Shown here piece after piece: positions 15,898 to 24,896 of a stretch of 35,989 nt of DNA. The notes below the pieces were generated by a model. That model did not search any database and had not been told where the DNA came from. It worked only from the letters and a program-made list of their open reading frames with translations. The number at the start of each line of letters is the position of its first letter. The first letter of the stretch is position 1. The DNA comes from a bacterium (GTDB lineage: Bacteria > Patescibacteriota > Minisyncoccia > Phycocordibacterales > PALSA-1337): contig JANXZK010000027.1 in NCBI GenBank assembly GCA_025355565.1, positions 1 through 35,989 of the forward strand, written 5' to 3'. A program made the position numbers and the translations under genes.

Positions 15898-15918
15898 ATG
15901 TATCATATAGATCAAACT

Positions 15919-16875
15919 TTAAACTCTCAAATACCTCTTTGCCGCGATGTAACTAGAGAGCGCACCCAAAACGACACCAGTCCCCATGATGATAACAAAT
16001 ATCTGACCAAAATTTTGTGCGAAGTATCTGGACAAGACGTTGACAACCAATTCGAAGTTCGAGGCGATCTCCACACCGGCAAAACGCATGATGACCGCGT
16101 CGCTCCAATAGGCGACTGCCGCCATGATGATGAGAGTGATGAGCGCGGAAATGATGCCATACATGATACCCGAAACGATCAACGGTCCTCGCACGTATAT
16201 GTTGCTAGCACCGACCAATTTCATCACAGAGATTTCGTCCTTGGATGTGTAGACGATGAGACGGATGGTATTAAAAACGACGATGATCGCGACTAAGACC
16301 ATGATAACGGCGATCGAGAGACCTGCTCTCTCCACTGCCGGGATGATCTTGCTCAATCTGTCGATGACGAGTTTGTTCTGTTCATAATTGACCTTCTCGA
16401 TCGTTGGTGTACCATCAGACATCGCCGGATTCTTGTTTGAGAGATATTGCGCAATACTGCCATATTGACCAGGATCTCTAGCCTTCACATTCAATGTCGC
16501 TGGAAATGGGTTGTCACCGATCTCGTCCAAGCCTTGCATGATGAGTGCATTGTCTTGCCATTTCATTTTGAATTTCGCCAAAACTCGATCGCGAGAGATA
16601 TATGTCGTACTGGCGACTTCCGGCAGCCTATCGAGATCAGCTTGCACAGCGAGGATATCTTGCTCCGGAGCATTCAAGGCGAAATACACGTTGATATCGA
16701 CTTTGTCTTTCACATCAGCGATGAGCGCTCTGCCGAATGCACCAGAAAAAATGATCGCGCCGATGGCGAGTAGAGAGATGGTGAGAACCACGATCGCCGC
16801 GAACGACAGAAAACCGTTACGCCAGAAATTGACGAAGCCGGTGCGAGTTATGCGTTTGAAGTTCGTAAATATCAT
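15919..16875 (-). CDS. ftsX: Cell-division ABC transporter permease FtsX
   Basis: A 318-residue FtsX. It has an N-terminal cytoplasmic stretch, TM1 at about 22-46, an extracytoplasmic domain (about 50-180) and three C-terminal helices (about 188-215, 235-257 and 290-312). FtsX works with FtsE to control peptidoglycan hydrolases at the septum. It lies 15 bp after ftsE. In that short gap TATACT lies exactly six bases before the ATG, so an extra leaderless transcript may start here. Confidence 0.93.
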   Translation of the reverse strand: MIFTNFKRITRTGFVNFWRNGFLSFAAIVVLTISLLAIGAIIFSGAFGRALIADVKDKVDINVYFALNAPEQDILAVQADLDRLPEVASTTYISRDRVLAKFKMKWQDNALIMQGLDEIGDNPFPATLNVKARDPGQYGSIAQYLSNKNPAMSDGTPTIEKVNYEQNKLVIDRLSKIIPAVERAGLSIAVIMVLVAIIVVFNTIRLIVYTSKDEISVMKLVGASNIYVRGPLIVSGIMYGIISALITLIIMAAVAYWSDAVIMRFAGVEIASNFELVVNVLSRYFAQNFGQIFVIIMGTGVVLGALSSYIAAKRYLRV

Positions 16876-16890
16876 AGAGTAAGTATAACG

Positions 16891-17571
16891 TTATAATATG
16901 TATTTGCCCCCTTTATCATCCCTCACCACCTTACCTTTCTCCATAGTGATAACACGCCCACCGATAGTATCGACGACGCCCTTGTTGTGAGTGGTGAGCA
17001 AGACCGTCGTACCTAGCTCATTTATCTTCTGCAAGATACGGATGATCTCATACGTATTGGTCGGGTCTAGATTGCCTGTTGGCTCGTCAGCTATGATTAT
17101 ATCAGGTTGCGTGACGATCGCCCTCGCGATAGCGACTCTCTGACGTTCGCCTCCAGAAAGCTCCTTAGGGAAATTCCATATCTTGTGGCCTAGATCAACG
17201 AGTTCCAGGACATGCGGCACGTCAGCAGATATCTCACTATCTGTCCTCCCGGCGGCTTCCATAGCAAAAGCGATATTCTCATATACTGTCTTGTTTTGCA
17301 GCAATCTATAATCCTGAAAGACGGTACCGATCCTACGTCGAAGTCTACTCATGGCCCTTTTATTCAATTTGTGGATATTGGAAGACTCGAAAAATACAGC
17401 CCCCTCTGTCGGCCAATCTTCGGCGATGAGCATCTTCATCAGTGTCGTCTTACCAGCTCCGGAATGTCCGACTATCGTCACGAATTCTTTTGGTTCCACC
17501 CCGAAACTGACCCCATCCAATGCGACCGACTTGTCTGGATATACTTTTGAAACTTTATCGTAGTAAATCAT
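16891..17571 (-). CDS. ftsE: Cell-division ABC transporter ATPase FtsE
   Basis: A 226-residue ABC ATPase with Walker A GHSGAGKTT (35-43), signature LSGGERQRVAIARA, Walker B IIIADEPTGNLD and the switch His in LLTTHNKG. It couples ATP hydrolysis to FtsX and septal wall hydrolysis. It follows prfB by 15 bp. TATACT with an upstream TGT (extended -10) is six bases before the ATG, suggesting leaderless transcription from the gap as well as read-through. Confidence 0.95.
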   Translation of the reverse strand: MIYYDKVSKVYPDKSVALDGVSFGVEPKEFVTIVGHSGAGKTTLMKMLIAEDWPTEGAVFFESSNIHKLNKRAMSRLRRRIGTVFQDYRLLQNKTVYENIAFAMEAAGRTDSEISADVPHVLELVDLGHKIWNFPKELSGGERQRVAIARAIVTQPDIIIADEPTGNLDPTNTYEIIRILQKINELGTTVLLTTHNKGVVDTIGGRVITMEKGKVVRDDKGGKYIL

Positions 17572-17586
17572 GCATACAGTATAACA

Positions 17587-18474
17587 TTACAATGCTGCTT
17601 CGGCATCAATAAACTCTTGTAAATCCCCTTCCAATACCTTATCAACCTGCGTCGTCTCGAGATCGGTTCGATGATCTTTGACCAATTTGTATGGATGTTG
17701 AACGTACGAACGGATCTGATTGCCCCATTCGATAGAAGTCGTCGAGGAGATCTGCATGCCTTTCTCATGCGCGATGCGTTCGTCCTCCATCCGCTTCCAG
17801 ATCTTGCCACGTAGGATATCCATAGCTTTCTCACGGTTCTGTGCCTGAGAACGTTCCGAGGTTACATGTATCGATATACCTGTCGGTTTATGGACCAGCC
17901 GAACTGCCGTCTCCCTCTTGTTCACGTTCTGACCCCCTGGACCACCAGATTTGGCTATCGAGACCTCGAGATCATTATCAGGTATCATGATGTCATTAGC
18001 CGAAGTCTTCTCGAATTCTGGGATCACTTCAACCATAGAGAATGATGTTTGTCTCTTTTGATTTGCATTAAATGGAGAGATACGCACTAACCTGTGTACA
18101 CCCGACTCATGTTTCAACGTTCCGTAAACGTTCTTTCCTGATATTTCAACCGTCACGTTTCTATAACCTCCATGATCATTTTCATTTGCATGGATCTCGG
18201 ACCATCCCCAACCTTGACCCTCGGAATATCGTTTATACATTCGGAGAAGCATCGCGGAAAAATCTTCCGCGTCGTCACCTCCCGCACCAGAGAGGATCGA
18301 CAGAATAGCATTGCCTTTGTCATACTTGCCGATACCAGCGAGACTATCTTTCAGATTTTGGAGCTCTCTGATAGTCGCTTGCGCTCGGACTTTGTCCGCC
18401 CAAAGATCGCCAGTAGCCATGAGGGCCTCCAATTCCGATATCTTCCGCTCAATTTTCTCTTTATCTGTTTGCAT
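17587..18474 (-). CDS. prfB: Peptide chain release factor 2, short form
   Basis: A 295-residue class I release factor. The catalytic GGQ is at 180-182 ([18 protein letters not shown]) and the stop-codon recognition tripeptide SPF at 133-135 assigns it to RF2 (UAA/UGA). It is about 70 residues shorter than typical RF2: domain 1 is cut to a short helical piece (about 1-50) and joins almost directly to the [12 protein letters not shown] core. No programmed frameshift is present. An intact RF2 agrees with UGA being a stop codon in this genome. A TGC-TATTCT extended -10 lies six bases before the ATG. Confidence 0.93.
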   Translation of the reverse strand: MQTDKEKIERKISELEALMATGDLWADKVRAQATIRELQNLKDSLAGIGKYDKGNAILSILSGAGGDDAEDFSAMLLRMYKRYSEGQGWGWSEIHANENDHGGYRNVTVEISGKNVYGTLKHESGVHRLVRISPFNANQKRQTSFSMVEVIPEFEKTSANDIMIPDNDLEVSIAKSGGPGGQNVNKRETAVRLVHKPTGISIHVTSERSQAQNREKAMDILRGKIWKRMEDERIAHEKGMQISSTTSIEWGNQIRSYVQHPYKLVKDHRTDLETTQVDKVLEGDLQEFIDAEAAL

Positions 18475-18562
18475 GAACTAAGAATAGCAGACCGCGCAAC
18501 AAATCGCACGCGAAACGAGTCGACAATGGCTATTCGCCCCGTGCATAGTATATATTTCATCA

Positions 18563-18784
18563 GTCAGAGGGTTTAGCAAACAAGTTTGTCTAGTCATGCC
18601 TCTTACATCTTCGGAAAAGAAGAATCCATACCACATATCATTGGGAATGGTTGACGGTAGAAAAGCGTTTGTTATAACTTCGCAGATACGACTGATCGAC
18701 ACGAAACGATTGATAAACAAGATCGGTGTCGTTGACCAGAAACTCTTTGAGACAATAAGAAAAGCCGCCAAAAACTTTTTCTGA
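18563..18784 (+). pseudogene. C-terminal remnant of a PemK/MazF-like toxin
   Basis: The frame from about 18563 reads VRGFSKQVCLVMPLTSSEKK and continues through VITSQIRLIDTKRLINKIG to a stop at 18782-18784. This is the C-terminal half of a MazF/PemK-type endoribonuclease: the PLTS strand and the SQIRLIDTKRL strand-helix are characteristic. The N-terminal part that carries a conserved Trp/Gly-rich start is not present in any frame upstream, and the region is taken up by the start of prfB on the other strand. The first ATG (18596) is internal to the fold. It is therefore most likely a dead toxin fragment, with no antitoxin visible. Confidence 0.6.
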
Positions 18785-18791
18785 CGGCTTT
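18761..18791. terminator. Hairpin at the end of the MazF remnant
   Basis: AAAGCCG pairs with CGGCTTT across a 17-base loop, overlapping the stop codon. On the minus strand the stem ends in TTTTCTT. Confidence 0.4.
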
Positions 18792-18991
18792 CCTACTTAC
18801 TTTATCTCCCCCCGAAGAGGGCGAGCCCGAAGGCATTTGTGATCACAAGTTAGCATAGCGGGTTACAAAAAGCAAGTTGCCAAATATCTAATTATATGTT
18901 CATTTCAAGAACATAGTGTTATTTACTGACAATCACACAATTCCTTTCCTATGGTTATGTCTTTGCTGAGCCGCCATAATAAGAAAGGAGT

Positions 18992-19102
18992 TTAGTAAAG
19001 ATCAGTAACTGTTTGTGCCTGCGTACTACTAGGAACCGCGAAAGTAAACGCCAACAACGATACTGTCATTGGAATCGCTATAGAAACGATAAATTTTTTC
19101 AT
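18992..19102 (-). CDS. Short exported peptide or truncated secreted-protein start
   Basis: A 36-codon frame from the ATG at 19102 encodes a clear signal peptide (MKKFIVSIAIPMTVSLLAFT, then AVPSSTQAQ as a plausible cleavage region) followed by only a few residues, TVTDLY. It is probably the 5' stump of a secreted protein that has lost its body, because the stop follows almost immediately and neighbouring DNA is repeat-rich. A real small exported peptide is possible. Hairpin CGAAGCT-GTA-AGCTTCG lies just upstream. The stretch 18792-18991 beyond it holds no gene I can support. Confidence 0.4.
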   Translation of the reverse strand: MKKFIVSIAIPMTVSLLAFTFAVPSSTQAQTVTDLY

Positions 19103-19206
19103 ATTAGGGACTCGAAGCTTACAGCTTCGGTACAGTCTTCGCGTCGTACTCATACTCGTTACGCTCGGATTCCGTGCGACACGCTCAGACTTTTCTCGTC
19201 CCTCCC

Positions 19207-19228
19207 GCGAGGCACGCAGGTGCCTCGC
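19207..19228. repeat. 9-bp perfect hairpin near the left end of the Fic cassette
   Basis: GCGAGGCAC-GCAG-GTGCCTCGC is a strong GC hairpin nine bases outside the left direct repeat. It is REP-like in character. Confidence 0.45.
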
Positions 19229-19236
19229 TTCGTCAC

Positions 19237-19274
19237 CCACTCAAAAATCCGCTTCCGCGGATTTTCTCGTGTGC
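19237..19274. repeat. Left 38-bp direct repeat (att-like) of the Fic cassette
   Basis: This 38-bp sequence is identical, in the same orientation, to 21772-21809. It contains the hairpin AAAATCCGC-TTCC-GCGGATTTT and ends in the three bases (GTGTGC region) that in the other copy form the 3' end of tRNA-Tyr. The pair has the layout of attL/attR left by integration at a tRNA 3' end. Confidence 0.8.
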
Positions 19275-19280
19275 TCTAAT

Positions 19281-19441
19281 TATACACTTTGCGCGAACCT
19301 TTTTCGAGCGGAAACTGAACGAATGAATCAGCCCCGCCACCGCCTCGCAGAGCCTCGGCGGAATTTTCTAGCAAGAAAATATCCGTGACCTGGGGAATGA
19401 ATGCGGGCGGGTTTCGGATTCGCCAAATTTTTTCTGCGCCA
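19281..19441. repeat. Left terminal inverted repeat of the Fic cassette
   Basis: Inverted copy of 21654-21765. The outer 60 bp match with about four differences and the inner 50 bp match completely; a 49-bp segment (19342-19390) is present only here. Bases 19282-19326 are identical to 33821-33865 in the Hint cassette. Confidence 0.85.
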
Positions 19442-19452
19442 CAAATAAGAAT

Positions 19453-21384
19453 TTATTCCCTCAAATTCTTAACACTCACGATATGCCAACCAGAATGTAG
19501 AGCTGACCCTTCGGGAATATTAACGTAGATTCCTTCCTCGTCCTTAATAGTTCCAACACTTGCGCGAACAGCCTGTTCTGTTTGTTTTTGGATTGTCGCC
19601 AAAAAATCGGGGCTGGCGATTTCAAAAATATATTTGCGAGGTGCTGGCTGTTCGCTATCAACTCTCACAACTTTCTTTTCGCTATAATCTACCATTTTGT
19701 CGCTATAAAAAATTCCCTCCATAATTTGCTGGACAATTTCTTCTATCTTTTTTGATTTGACTTCAAATAATTTCATTCTCAATGATGAGCCATTTTCGCT
19801 GACATAATAAACCGACTGCGAAAACAGATCGTCCAAAAATCCTGAAATATCATCTTTGTCTTCTAAATACTCCTGCTTTGTAAAAGAGATTTCGTAATCT
19901 TTTGAGGTATCAAGTCTGTATTTGAAAACTTGAGAGTTATCTAAATGGCTTATCATCTTCGCGGCTGTATGATATTGCGAAAAGTATTCCAATAATTCTT
20001 TTTGTTTTCCTGCCACATAAGTATTTACCTGCTCTCTCGACACGGTAATGTTTGCATTTACTCGTTGAGAAAGATCAAAAAGAGAATCTGTTAAAATTTC
20101 TAGTTTTTGTTCATCCGTATATTGCTGACCCTCAAAACTTTTTTCTGCTTCAATAATTTGAGCGAGTTCTTGCGTTAGTTGTTGCAGAGCGTTTATTTCT
20201 TCCGCAGAAAAAGTTTTGTATTCACCATCGCTTTGATTGAACCTTTCTTTAATCAGATTCTCTTTTTGTTCAATTCGCGCCAACTCTCTTTCTTCTGCTT
20301 CCTGTCTCTCTTTTGCCACTCGGTCTTCTTCAGCAATTTCTTCGGCCTTTTCTTTCATTCTCAACTCAAAATAATCCTTGAGATAGATTTTTTGTCCCTC
20401 GTGTTCAATTTGATATTTCTCATTTTCGGGATGAGAAATACTATCGATCAAGATCTCGACATATTTTTTCTTCAATTCCTTGTAGGTTTGGAGAATTTGA
20501 CTTAGTCCCTCTTGTGTCAAATTTTTTGAAAGTAATTCAATGGGAACAGCTGCGCGTTCTGGAAATTTGCGAAGATATTTCTCTTTATCACCTTGTTGTT
20601 GTAAATACTGAAAAACGCTCAAAAACAAATATCGGCCATCTTTATCTAAAAGTTCGCCAAATAATTTTTGGTCTTCTTCCAAAATTTCGGCATCAAATTG
20701 AAAATCGCGTTTACTGCCGAAGAGGTTTGTAATTTTATCAGTGTTGATTTCAATATCTGTTACTCCGATTTCTTTTTCTATCAATTTGTTAATTTCATGT
20801 TGGATAAGTCCAGGATCAATATCCAATGTATCCCTACCGTCTCTGCTTAGCACTCCTTGTAATTCGGCTTTTGTTTCGTCATTAAACTCTTTAGTGAGCA
20901 GTGTATAAATTAGCCGACTCGTCCTACCATTTGCATCTAAATATGGGTGAATAGCGTTTAAGGATGACGAAACAAGTAATGCAACATCTCTCAAATCTTT
21001 TCCGCCCTGACTCATCTCTTTTGCAGAAGCCAAAACTTTAGCAAGTAAATCTGGCTTATCTTCTTGTCTTGGTGGAACATAACCTATTCCCGTCATGACT
21101 GCTTCTAGCGCAACAGTCTCTCCATCCATACCCCATTCGTCTTTCTTCTTACCGCGCAAGATTCCATTTACTCCGTCTAACAACTCAACAAATTCTGTTT
21201 CCTGTAGATTTTCAAGAAAAGTGCGTTTTTCTTTCTCGCTTGAAAATATATCTTCTATTTTTCTTCCATGAAACGGTTCAATATTTTCTGCCGTGCGTAA
21301 AAAACGCAAAAGGACTTCCGATCTTTTCTCTCGCTCAATAGCTTCTTCGTTTCTTGGGTTTTCTAAATTTAGACGTTCGCGCAT
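19453..21384 (-). CDS. Fic-domain protein with long coiled-coil C-terminus
   Basis: A 643-residue protein. The Fic core HPYLDANGRTSR (146-157) has the catalytic His, the metal-binding acidic residue and the NGR phosphate loop, with Ala where most enzymes have Gly (D-A-N-G). Fic enzymes usually transfer AMP from ATP to target proteins. Residues about 330-480 are charged and coiled-coil-like, followed by an unrecognised C-terminal domain (about 500-643). I found no convincing inhibitory S/TxxxE(G/N) helix. The gene starts four bases after the XRE gene stop, as one operon filling the cassette between the inverted repeats. Targets are unknown; a toxin, defence or host-modifying role is possible. 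Confidence 0.82.
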   Translation of the reverse strand: MRERLNLENPRNEEAIEREKRSEVLLRFLRTAENIEPFHGRKIEDIFSSEKEKRTFLENLQETEFVELLDGVNGILRGKKKDEWGMDGETVALEAVMTGIGYVPPRQEDKPDLLAKVLASAKEMSQGGKDLRDVALLVSSSLNAIHPYLDANGRTSRLIYTLLTKEFNDETKAELQGVLSRDGRDTLDIDPGLIQHEINKLIEKEIGVTDIEINTDKITNLFGSKRDFQFDAEILEEDQKLFGELLDKDGRYLFLSVFQYLQQQGDKEKYLRKFPERAAVPIELLSKNLTQEGLSQILQTYKELKKKYVEILIDSISHPENEKYQIEHEGQKIYLKDYFELRMKEKAEEIAEEDRVAKERQEAEERELARIEQKENLIKERFNQSDGEYKTFSAEEINALQQLTQELAQIIEAEKSFEGQQYTDEQKLEILTDSLFDLSQRVNANITVSREQVNTYVAGKQKELLEYFSQYHTAAKMISHLDNSQVFKYRLDTSKDYEISFTKQEYLEDKDDISGFLDDLFSQSVYYVSENGSSLRMKLFEVKSKKIEEIVQQIMEGIFYSDKMVDYSEKKVVRVDSEQPAPRKYIFEIASPDFLATIQKQTEQAVRASVGTIKDEEGIYVNIPEGSALHSGWHIVSVKNLRE

Positions 21385-21388
21385 ATAT

Positions 21389-21595
21389 TTATTTTAAAAG
21401 CTCATCAACCGAAACATTAAGTGCACGAGCAATTTTTTCTACAACTGCAATAGTTACATTTTTCTTGCCACTTTCAATCGCACTCATATAACTTCTATCC
21501 ATATCAATTGCTCGACAAATGTCGCCTTGCGACATCTTACGGCGAAGCCGTATGCGCTTAATGTTTTGACCTAATGTTTTGGAAATTTGAGCCAT
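21389..21595 (-). CDS. XRE-family regulator of the Fic cassette
   Basis: A 68-residue single HTH_3 protein (KMSQGDICRAIDMDRSYMSA, then EKIARALNVSVDELLK). It is a close paralogue of the proteins at 12124-12327 and 34056-34259, all of which share the MSQGD core and the ELLK/KLLK ending and sit directly before a cargo gene. It starts 58 bp inside the right inverted repeat and 212 bp past the tRNA-Tyr 3' end. It probably represses the cassette operon; no clean promoter hexamers can be assigned. Confidence 0.88.
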   Translation of the reverse strand: MAQISKTLGQNIKRIRLRRKMSQGDICRAIDMDRSYMSAIESGKKNVTIAVVEKIARALNVSVDELLK

Positions 21596-21653
21596 ATCGT
21601 GATATCCACAGTTTAGCAGTTATTGCGCTTGTATTCCATATATGAATTTGTAT

Positions 21654-21765
21654 TGGCGCAGAAAAAATTTGGCGAATCCGAAACCCGCCCGCATTCATTC
21701 CCCAGGTGGCGGGACTGATTCATTCATTCAATTTCCGCTCGAAAAAGGTTCGCGCAAAGTGTATA
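21654..21765. repeat. Right terminal inverted repeat of the Fic cassette
   Basis: Reverse complement of the left arm (19281-19441), lacking the 49-bp insert. It abuts the right direct repeat within six bases. Confidence 0.85.
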
Positions 21766-21771
21766 AATACA

Positions 21772-21809
21772 CCACTCAAAAATCCGCTTCCGCGGATTTT
21801 CTCGTGTGC
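21772..21809. repeat. Right 38-bp direct repeat, overlapping tRNA-Tyr 3' end
   Basis: Identical to 19237-19274. It spans the last three bases of tRNA-Tyr (21807-21809) and the hairpin immediately downstream, which is followed by TTTTT on the tRNA strand and is probably the tRNA terminator. Integration would have duplicated the tRNA end plus its terminator. Confidence 0.8.
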
Positions 21810-21889
21810 GCCGAGAGGGACTCGAACCCCCGATGCCCATTGGGCCGTGGATTTACAGTCCACTGGAATAGCCGCTATCCGATCGGCGC
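21807..21889 (-). tRNA. tRNA-Tyr (GTA)
   Basis: Minus strand. Acceptor GCGCCGA/TCGGCGC, anticodon loop CTGTAAA giving GTA, a class II long variable arm (GCCC-AAT-GGGC), a T-arm with TTCGAGT, and discriminator A. CCA is not encoded, unlike the other three tRNAs in the window, consistent with the 3' junction having been rewritten by integration. Confidence 0.93.
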
Positions 21890-21961
21890 ATATACTGAGA
21901 TTTCAACTGTGACCATACTACAAATATAACCCCATCTAACCGTGGAGTCATTCTAATACAA

Positions 21962-24709
21962 TTACGCTTTAATGGCAAAATCTTTTCCCGTAAAATCACT
22001 ACTGACGATCGGACTCTCCCCTTTTCTCTTGCTTGGATTTTTGACTTCGAAAGTAAATCCCGAGACGTCAACTGAAACGGCCTGCGATCTTACAGAGCTT
22101 ACCGCCTCACTAGAAGATGTGTTTACGATGATCGTGCCTCCCTTCGATACTTTCTGAGAGATGAGTAGATTTGCGACAGGCGTCAAGATCATATTTTGGA
22201 TGAGACGTTTCAATGGACGTGCACCATATTGCGGATTGTAGCCTTCCTTGGATAGATGCTCGAAAACGGCGAGATTCAATACGAGCTCTATACCCTTTTC
22301 CTTGAGACGCTTCACGACCTCGCCGACTTGGATATCGACGATGTCCCTGATCGCCTTCGGAGAAAGGATGTCAAAGATGATGATATCATCGACGCGATTC
22401 AAAAATTCTGGTCGGAAATAGTCCTTGAGCGCGCCATTGATCCTATTCTTTGCTTCAATGTAATTCTCCTTGTCTCGATTTTCGGAATTCTTGGCAAAAC
22501 CGAGCTTTTCCATACGCTCGATATGTTGAGCACCGATGTTCGACGTCATGATGATGACAGTGTTACGGAAATTCACGACGCGTCCTTTGCTATCCGTGAG
22601 ACGTCCATTGTCGAGAACTTGCAAGAGCACGTTGAATACTTCTGGATGAGCTTTCTCTATCTCGTCGAATAGGATGACAGAATATGGTCGATGACGGACC
22701 GTTTCAGTCAAACCTCCCGCTTCATCATAGCCAACGTATCCCGGAGGCGCGCCGATCAACTTTGAGACAGAATGCTTCTCCATGAATTCGGACATATCAA
22801 CGCGTATCAGAGCCTTGTCATCATTGAATAGGAACTCAGCTAGAGCCTTTGTGAGCTCCGTTTTCCCGACGCCAGTAGGACCCAAAAAGATGAACGAGCC
22901 GATGGGTCTATTTGGATCAGCGATACCGGCACGCGAACGGCGGATCGTGTCTGAGATCTTTGTGACTGCTTCAGTTTGGCCGACGATGCGCTTCTCGAGA
23001 TCTGCTTCCATGCGAGAGAGCTTTGCCGCTTCTGATTCCATCATCCTCGATACTGGGATACCCGTCCAGCGAGAGACTACCGAGGCGATATCCTCTGCGT
23101 TGATCTCTTCCTTCAATATACGGCGTGAAGCCTGCAACTTCTTCAATCTCTTGGTTTTCTGCTCCAATTCCTTCTCGAGTGCAGGCAATCGTCCATAGCG
23201 GATCTCCGCGGCCTTGGCGAGGTCGGTCCTCGCCTCTGCTTCTTCGCCTTCGATGCGCATTGCTTCGAGCTCTTTCTTGATGCGCTTCAGATCAGCGATG
23301 GTTTCCTTTTCATTCTTCCATTTGAGTTCGAGCTCAGAAGTGCCCTCCTTCAAGTCGGCGATGTCTTTCTCGATCTTGGCACTGCGATCCTTGGCTTCTT
23401 TGTTTTTCTCTTTCTTCAAAGCCTCTCTCTCGATCTCGAGACGCATGATCTTGCGACGAGTCTCCTCGAGCTGTGGCGGCATATTTTCTAGCGAGATGCG
23501 CAGACTGGATGAAGCCTCGTCTATGAGATCGACGACCTTGTCCGGCAAGAATCTGTCAGTGATATATCGACTGGCGAGAGTGACTGCCGCGACGATAGCA
23601 TCATCGGTGATACGCACGCCGTGGTATAGCTCATATTTTTCTTTGAGACCGCGCAAGATGGCGATCGCGTCATCGACGGAAGGCTCGTTCACAAATACTG
23701 GCTGGAAACGACGCGTGAGCGCCGGATCCCTCTCGATATATTTCTGATATTCCTTGATCGTCGTCGCGCCGATAGCACGGAGCTCGCCGCGTGCGAGAGC
23801 AGGCTTCAACATGTTTGATGCGTCCATCGAACCTTCGGAAGCTCCCGCGCCTACTAGAGTGTGTATCTCATCGATAAATAGGATTATCTTCCCATCTGAA
23901 CGTTCAACTTCTTTTAGAATATTTTTTAAACGTTCCTCAAACTCACCGCGATATTTCGTACCGGCGATCAGAGAACCTAGATCGAGCGACACGAGTTCCT
24001 TATCTTTGAGCGACTCAGGAATATCTCCTTGTGACATGCGTAGCGCGAGGCCTTCGACGATGGCAGTCTTCCCGACACCTGCTTCACCTATCAAGATAGG
24101 GTTATTCTTTGTGCGACGCGAAAGTATTTGGATTATACGCATGATCTCCGCATCACGACCGATGACTGGGTCCAGTTTATTTTCCTTGGCGAGCTTTGTG
24201 AGTGACCTCGCGTACTTGTAAAGCACACGAAACTTTTTTGGTTCGACATTTTTGGATGCAGGATTGGATTTCAAGTTTTCGATGACTTTGACGACGGCCT
24301 CCCTATCTATCTTGAATCTGGCGAGGATATCCTTAGCGATCGATGGTATGTCAAATATGGACAAGAACAGATGTTCCGTCGAGATGAATTCATCTTTGAG
24401 AGTCGCCGCAACCTTGACCGAGTTGTCTAGCGTCTGCGCCAAGTCCGGTGTCAGATATATCTGATATGAAGGCGAGAGTACATTCGAAGATTCGATCGAC
24501 TCGATGCTTTCAAGTACGATGTCCGTGAGCACTGGCGTGTCTATCTCCAGTCTGTCCAATATGGAAGCAACCATGCTCTCTTCCTGGAGTATGAGCGCGC
24601 AAAGGAGATGAACTGGATTTACGTGATTTTGACCTCTTTCGATAGCGAGTTCATGGGCTCTCTTCAGGGCTTCTCTAGCTTTGGTTGTAAGTTTATTTAA
24701 TGGAGGCAT
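21962..24709 (-). CDS. clpB: ATP-dependent disaggregase ClpB
   Basis: A 915-residue Hsp100 chaperone. It has two Clp N repeats (about 3-145), AAA1 with Walker A GEAGVGKT (about 208-215) and [12 protein letters not shown], a full middle coiled-coil domain (about 410-550) that marks ClpB rather than ClpA, and AAA2 with GPTGVGKT and [18 protein letters not shown]-type pore loop ([12 protein letters not shown]). A C-terminal extension of about 40 residues is unusual. It rescues aggregated proteins with DnaK. A promoter with TAATAT six bases before the ATG and an inverted repeat over the start suggest leaderless, repressor-controlled expression. The 187-bp gap upstream toward smc shows no gene. 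Confidence 0.95.
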   Translation of the reverse strand: MPPLNKLTTKAREALKRAHELAIERGQNHVNPVHLLCALILQEESMVASILDRLEIDTPVLTDIVLESIESIESSNVLSPSYQIYLTPDLAQTLDNSVKVAATLKDEFISTEHLFLSIFDIPSIAKDILARFKIDREAVVKVIENLKSNPASKNVEPKKFRVLYKYARSLTKLAKENKLDPVIGRDAEIMRIIQILSRRTKNNPILIGEAGVGKTAIVEGLALRMSQGDIPESLKDKELVSLDLGSLIAGTKYRGEFEERLKNILKEVERSDGKIILFIDEIHTLVGAGASEGSMDASNMLKPALARGELRAIGATTIKEYQKYIERDPALTRRFQPVFVNEPSVDDAIAILRGLKEKYELYHGVRITDDAIVAAVTLASRYITDRFLPDKVVDLIDEASSSLRISLENMPPQLEETRRKIMRLEIEREALKKEKNKEAKDRSAKIEKDIADLKEGTSELELKWKNEKETIADLKRIKKELEAMRIEGEEAEARTDLAKAAEIRYGRLPALEKELEQKTKRLKKLQASRRILKEEINAEDIASVVSRWTGIPVSRMMESEAAKLSRMEADLEKRIVGQTEAVTKISDTIRRSRAGIADPNRPIGSFIFLGPTGVGKTELTKALAEFLFNDDKALIRVDMSEFMEKHSVSKLIGAPPGYVGYDEAGGLTETVRHRPYSVILFDEIEKAHPEVFNVLLQVLDNGRLTDSKGRVVNFRNTVIIMTSNIGAQHIERMEKLGFAKNSENRDKENYIEAKNRINGALKDYFRPEFLNRVDDIIIFDILSPKAIRDIVDIQVGEVVKRLKEKGIELVLNLAVFEHLSKEGYNPQYGARPLKRLIQNMILTPVANLLISQKVSKGGTIIVNTSSSEAVSSVRSQAVSVDVSGFTFEVKNPSKRKGESPIVSSDFTGKDFAIKA

Positions 24710-24710
24710 A

Positions 24711-24745
24711 TTTGTATATTAATACAAAAAGGTGTCACTAGTCAA
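24711..24745 (-). promoter_or_regulatory. clpB promoter with overlapping inverted repeat
   Basis: On the minus strand TTGACT (24745-24740), an 18-base spacer, TAATAT (24721-24716), six bases, ATG. The perfect inverted repeat TTTGTAT-TAAT-ATACAAA (24728-24711) covers the -10 box and is a candidate stress-regulator operator. It is not a CIRCE element. Confidence 0.5.
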
Positions 24746-24896
24746 ATTTCCCTCTTGCGAGTCCTTTGAGAAAATGCCGAGAGATTGCTAGCAAATTGCG
24801 AGGAAGTGAGGGGACAGGTGGGATGGGTCACACACCGATCAATACGACCCGACTTGGGTTTACGATGCAGACTGTATGCGGGTATTCACTCCTACA

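Noticed and set aside
17587-18474. UGA recoded as glycine, as in some CPR lineages
   Set aside because: An intact RF2 is present and several genes end in TGA with no UGA inside conserved proteins.
18300-18560. Programmed frameshift in prfB
   Set aside because: The leader lacks the Shine-Dalgarno-like and CUU-UGA elements; the gene starts in frame after a promoter.
23214-24221. Long rightward open frames opposite clpB
   Set aside because: They are antisense to a fully conserved ClpB and have Ser/Arg-rich low-complexity translations typical of shadow frames.
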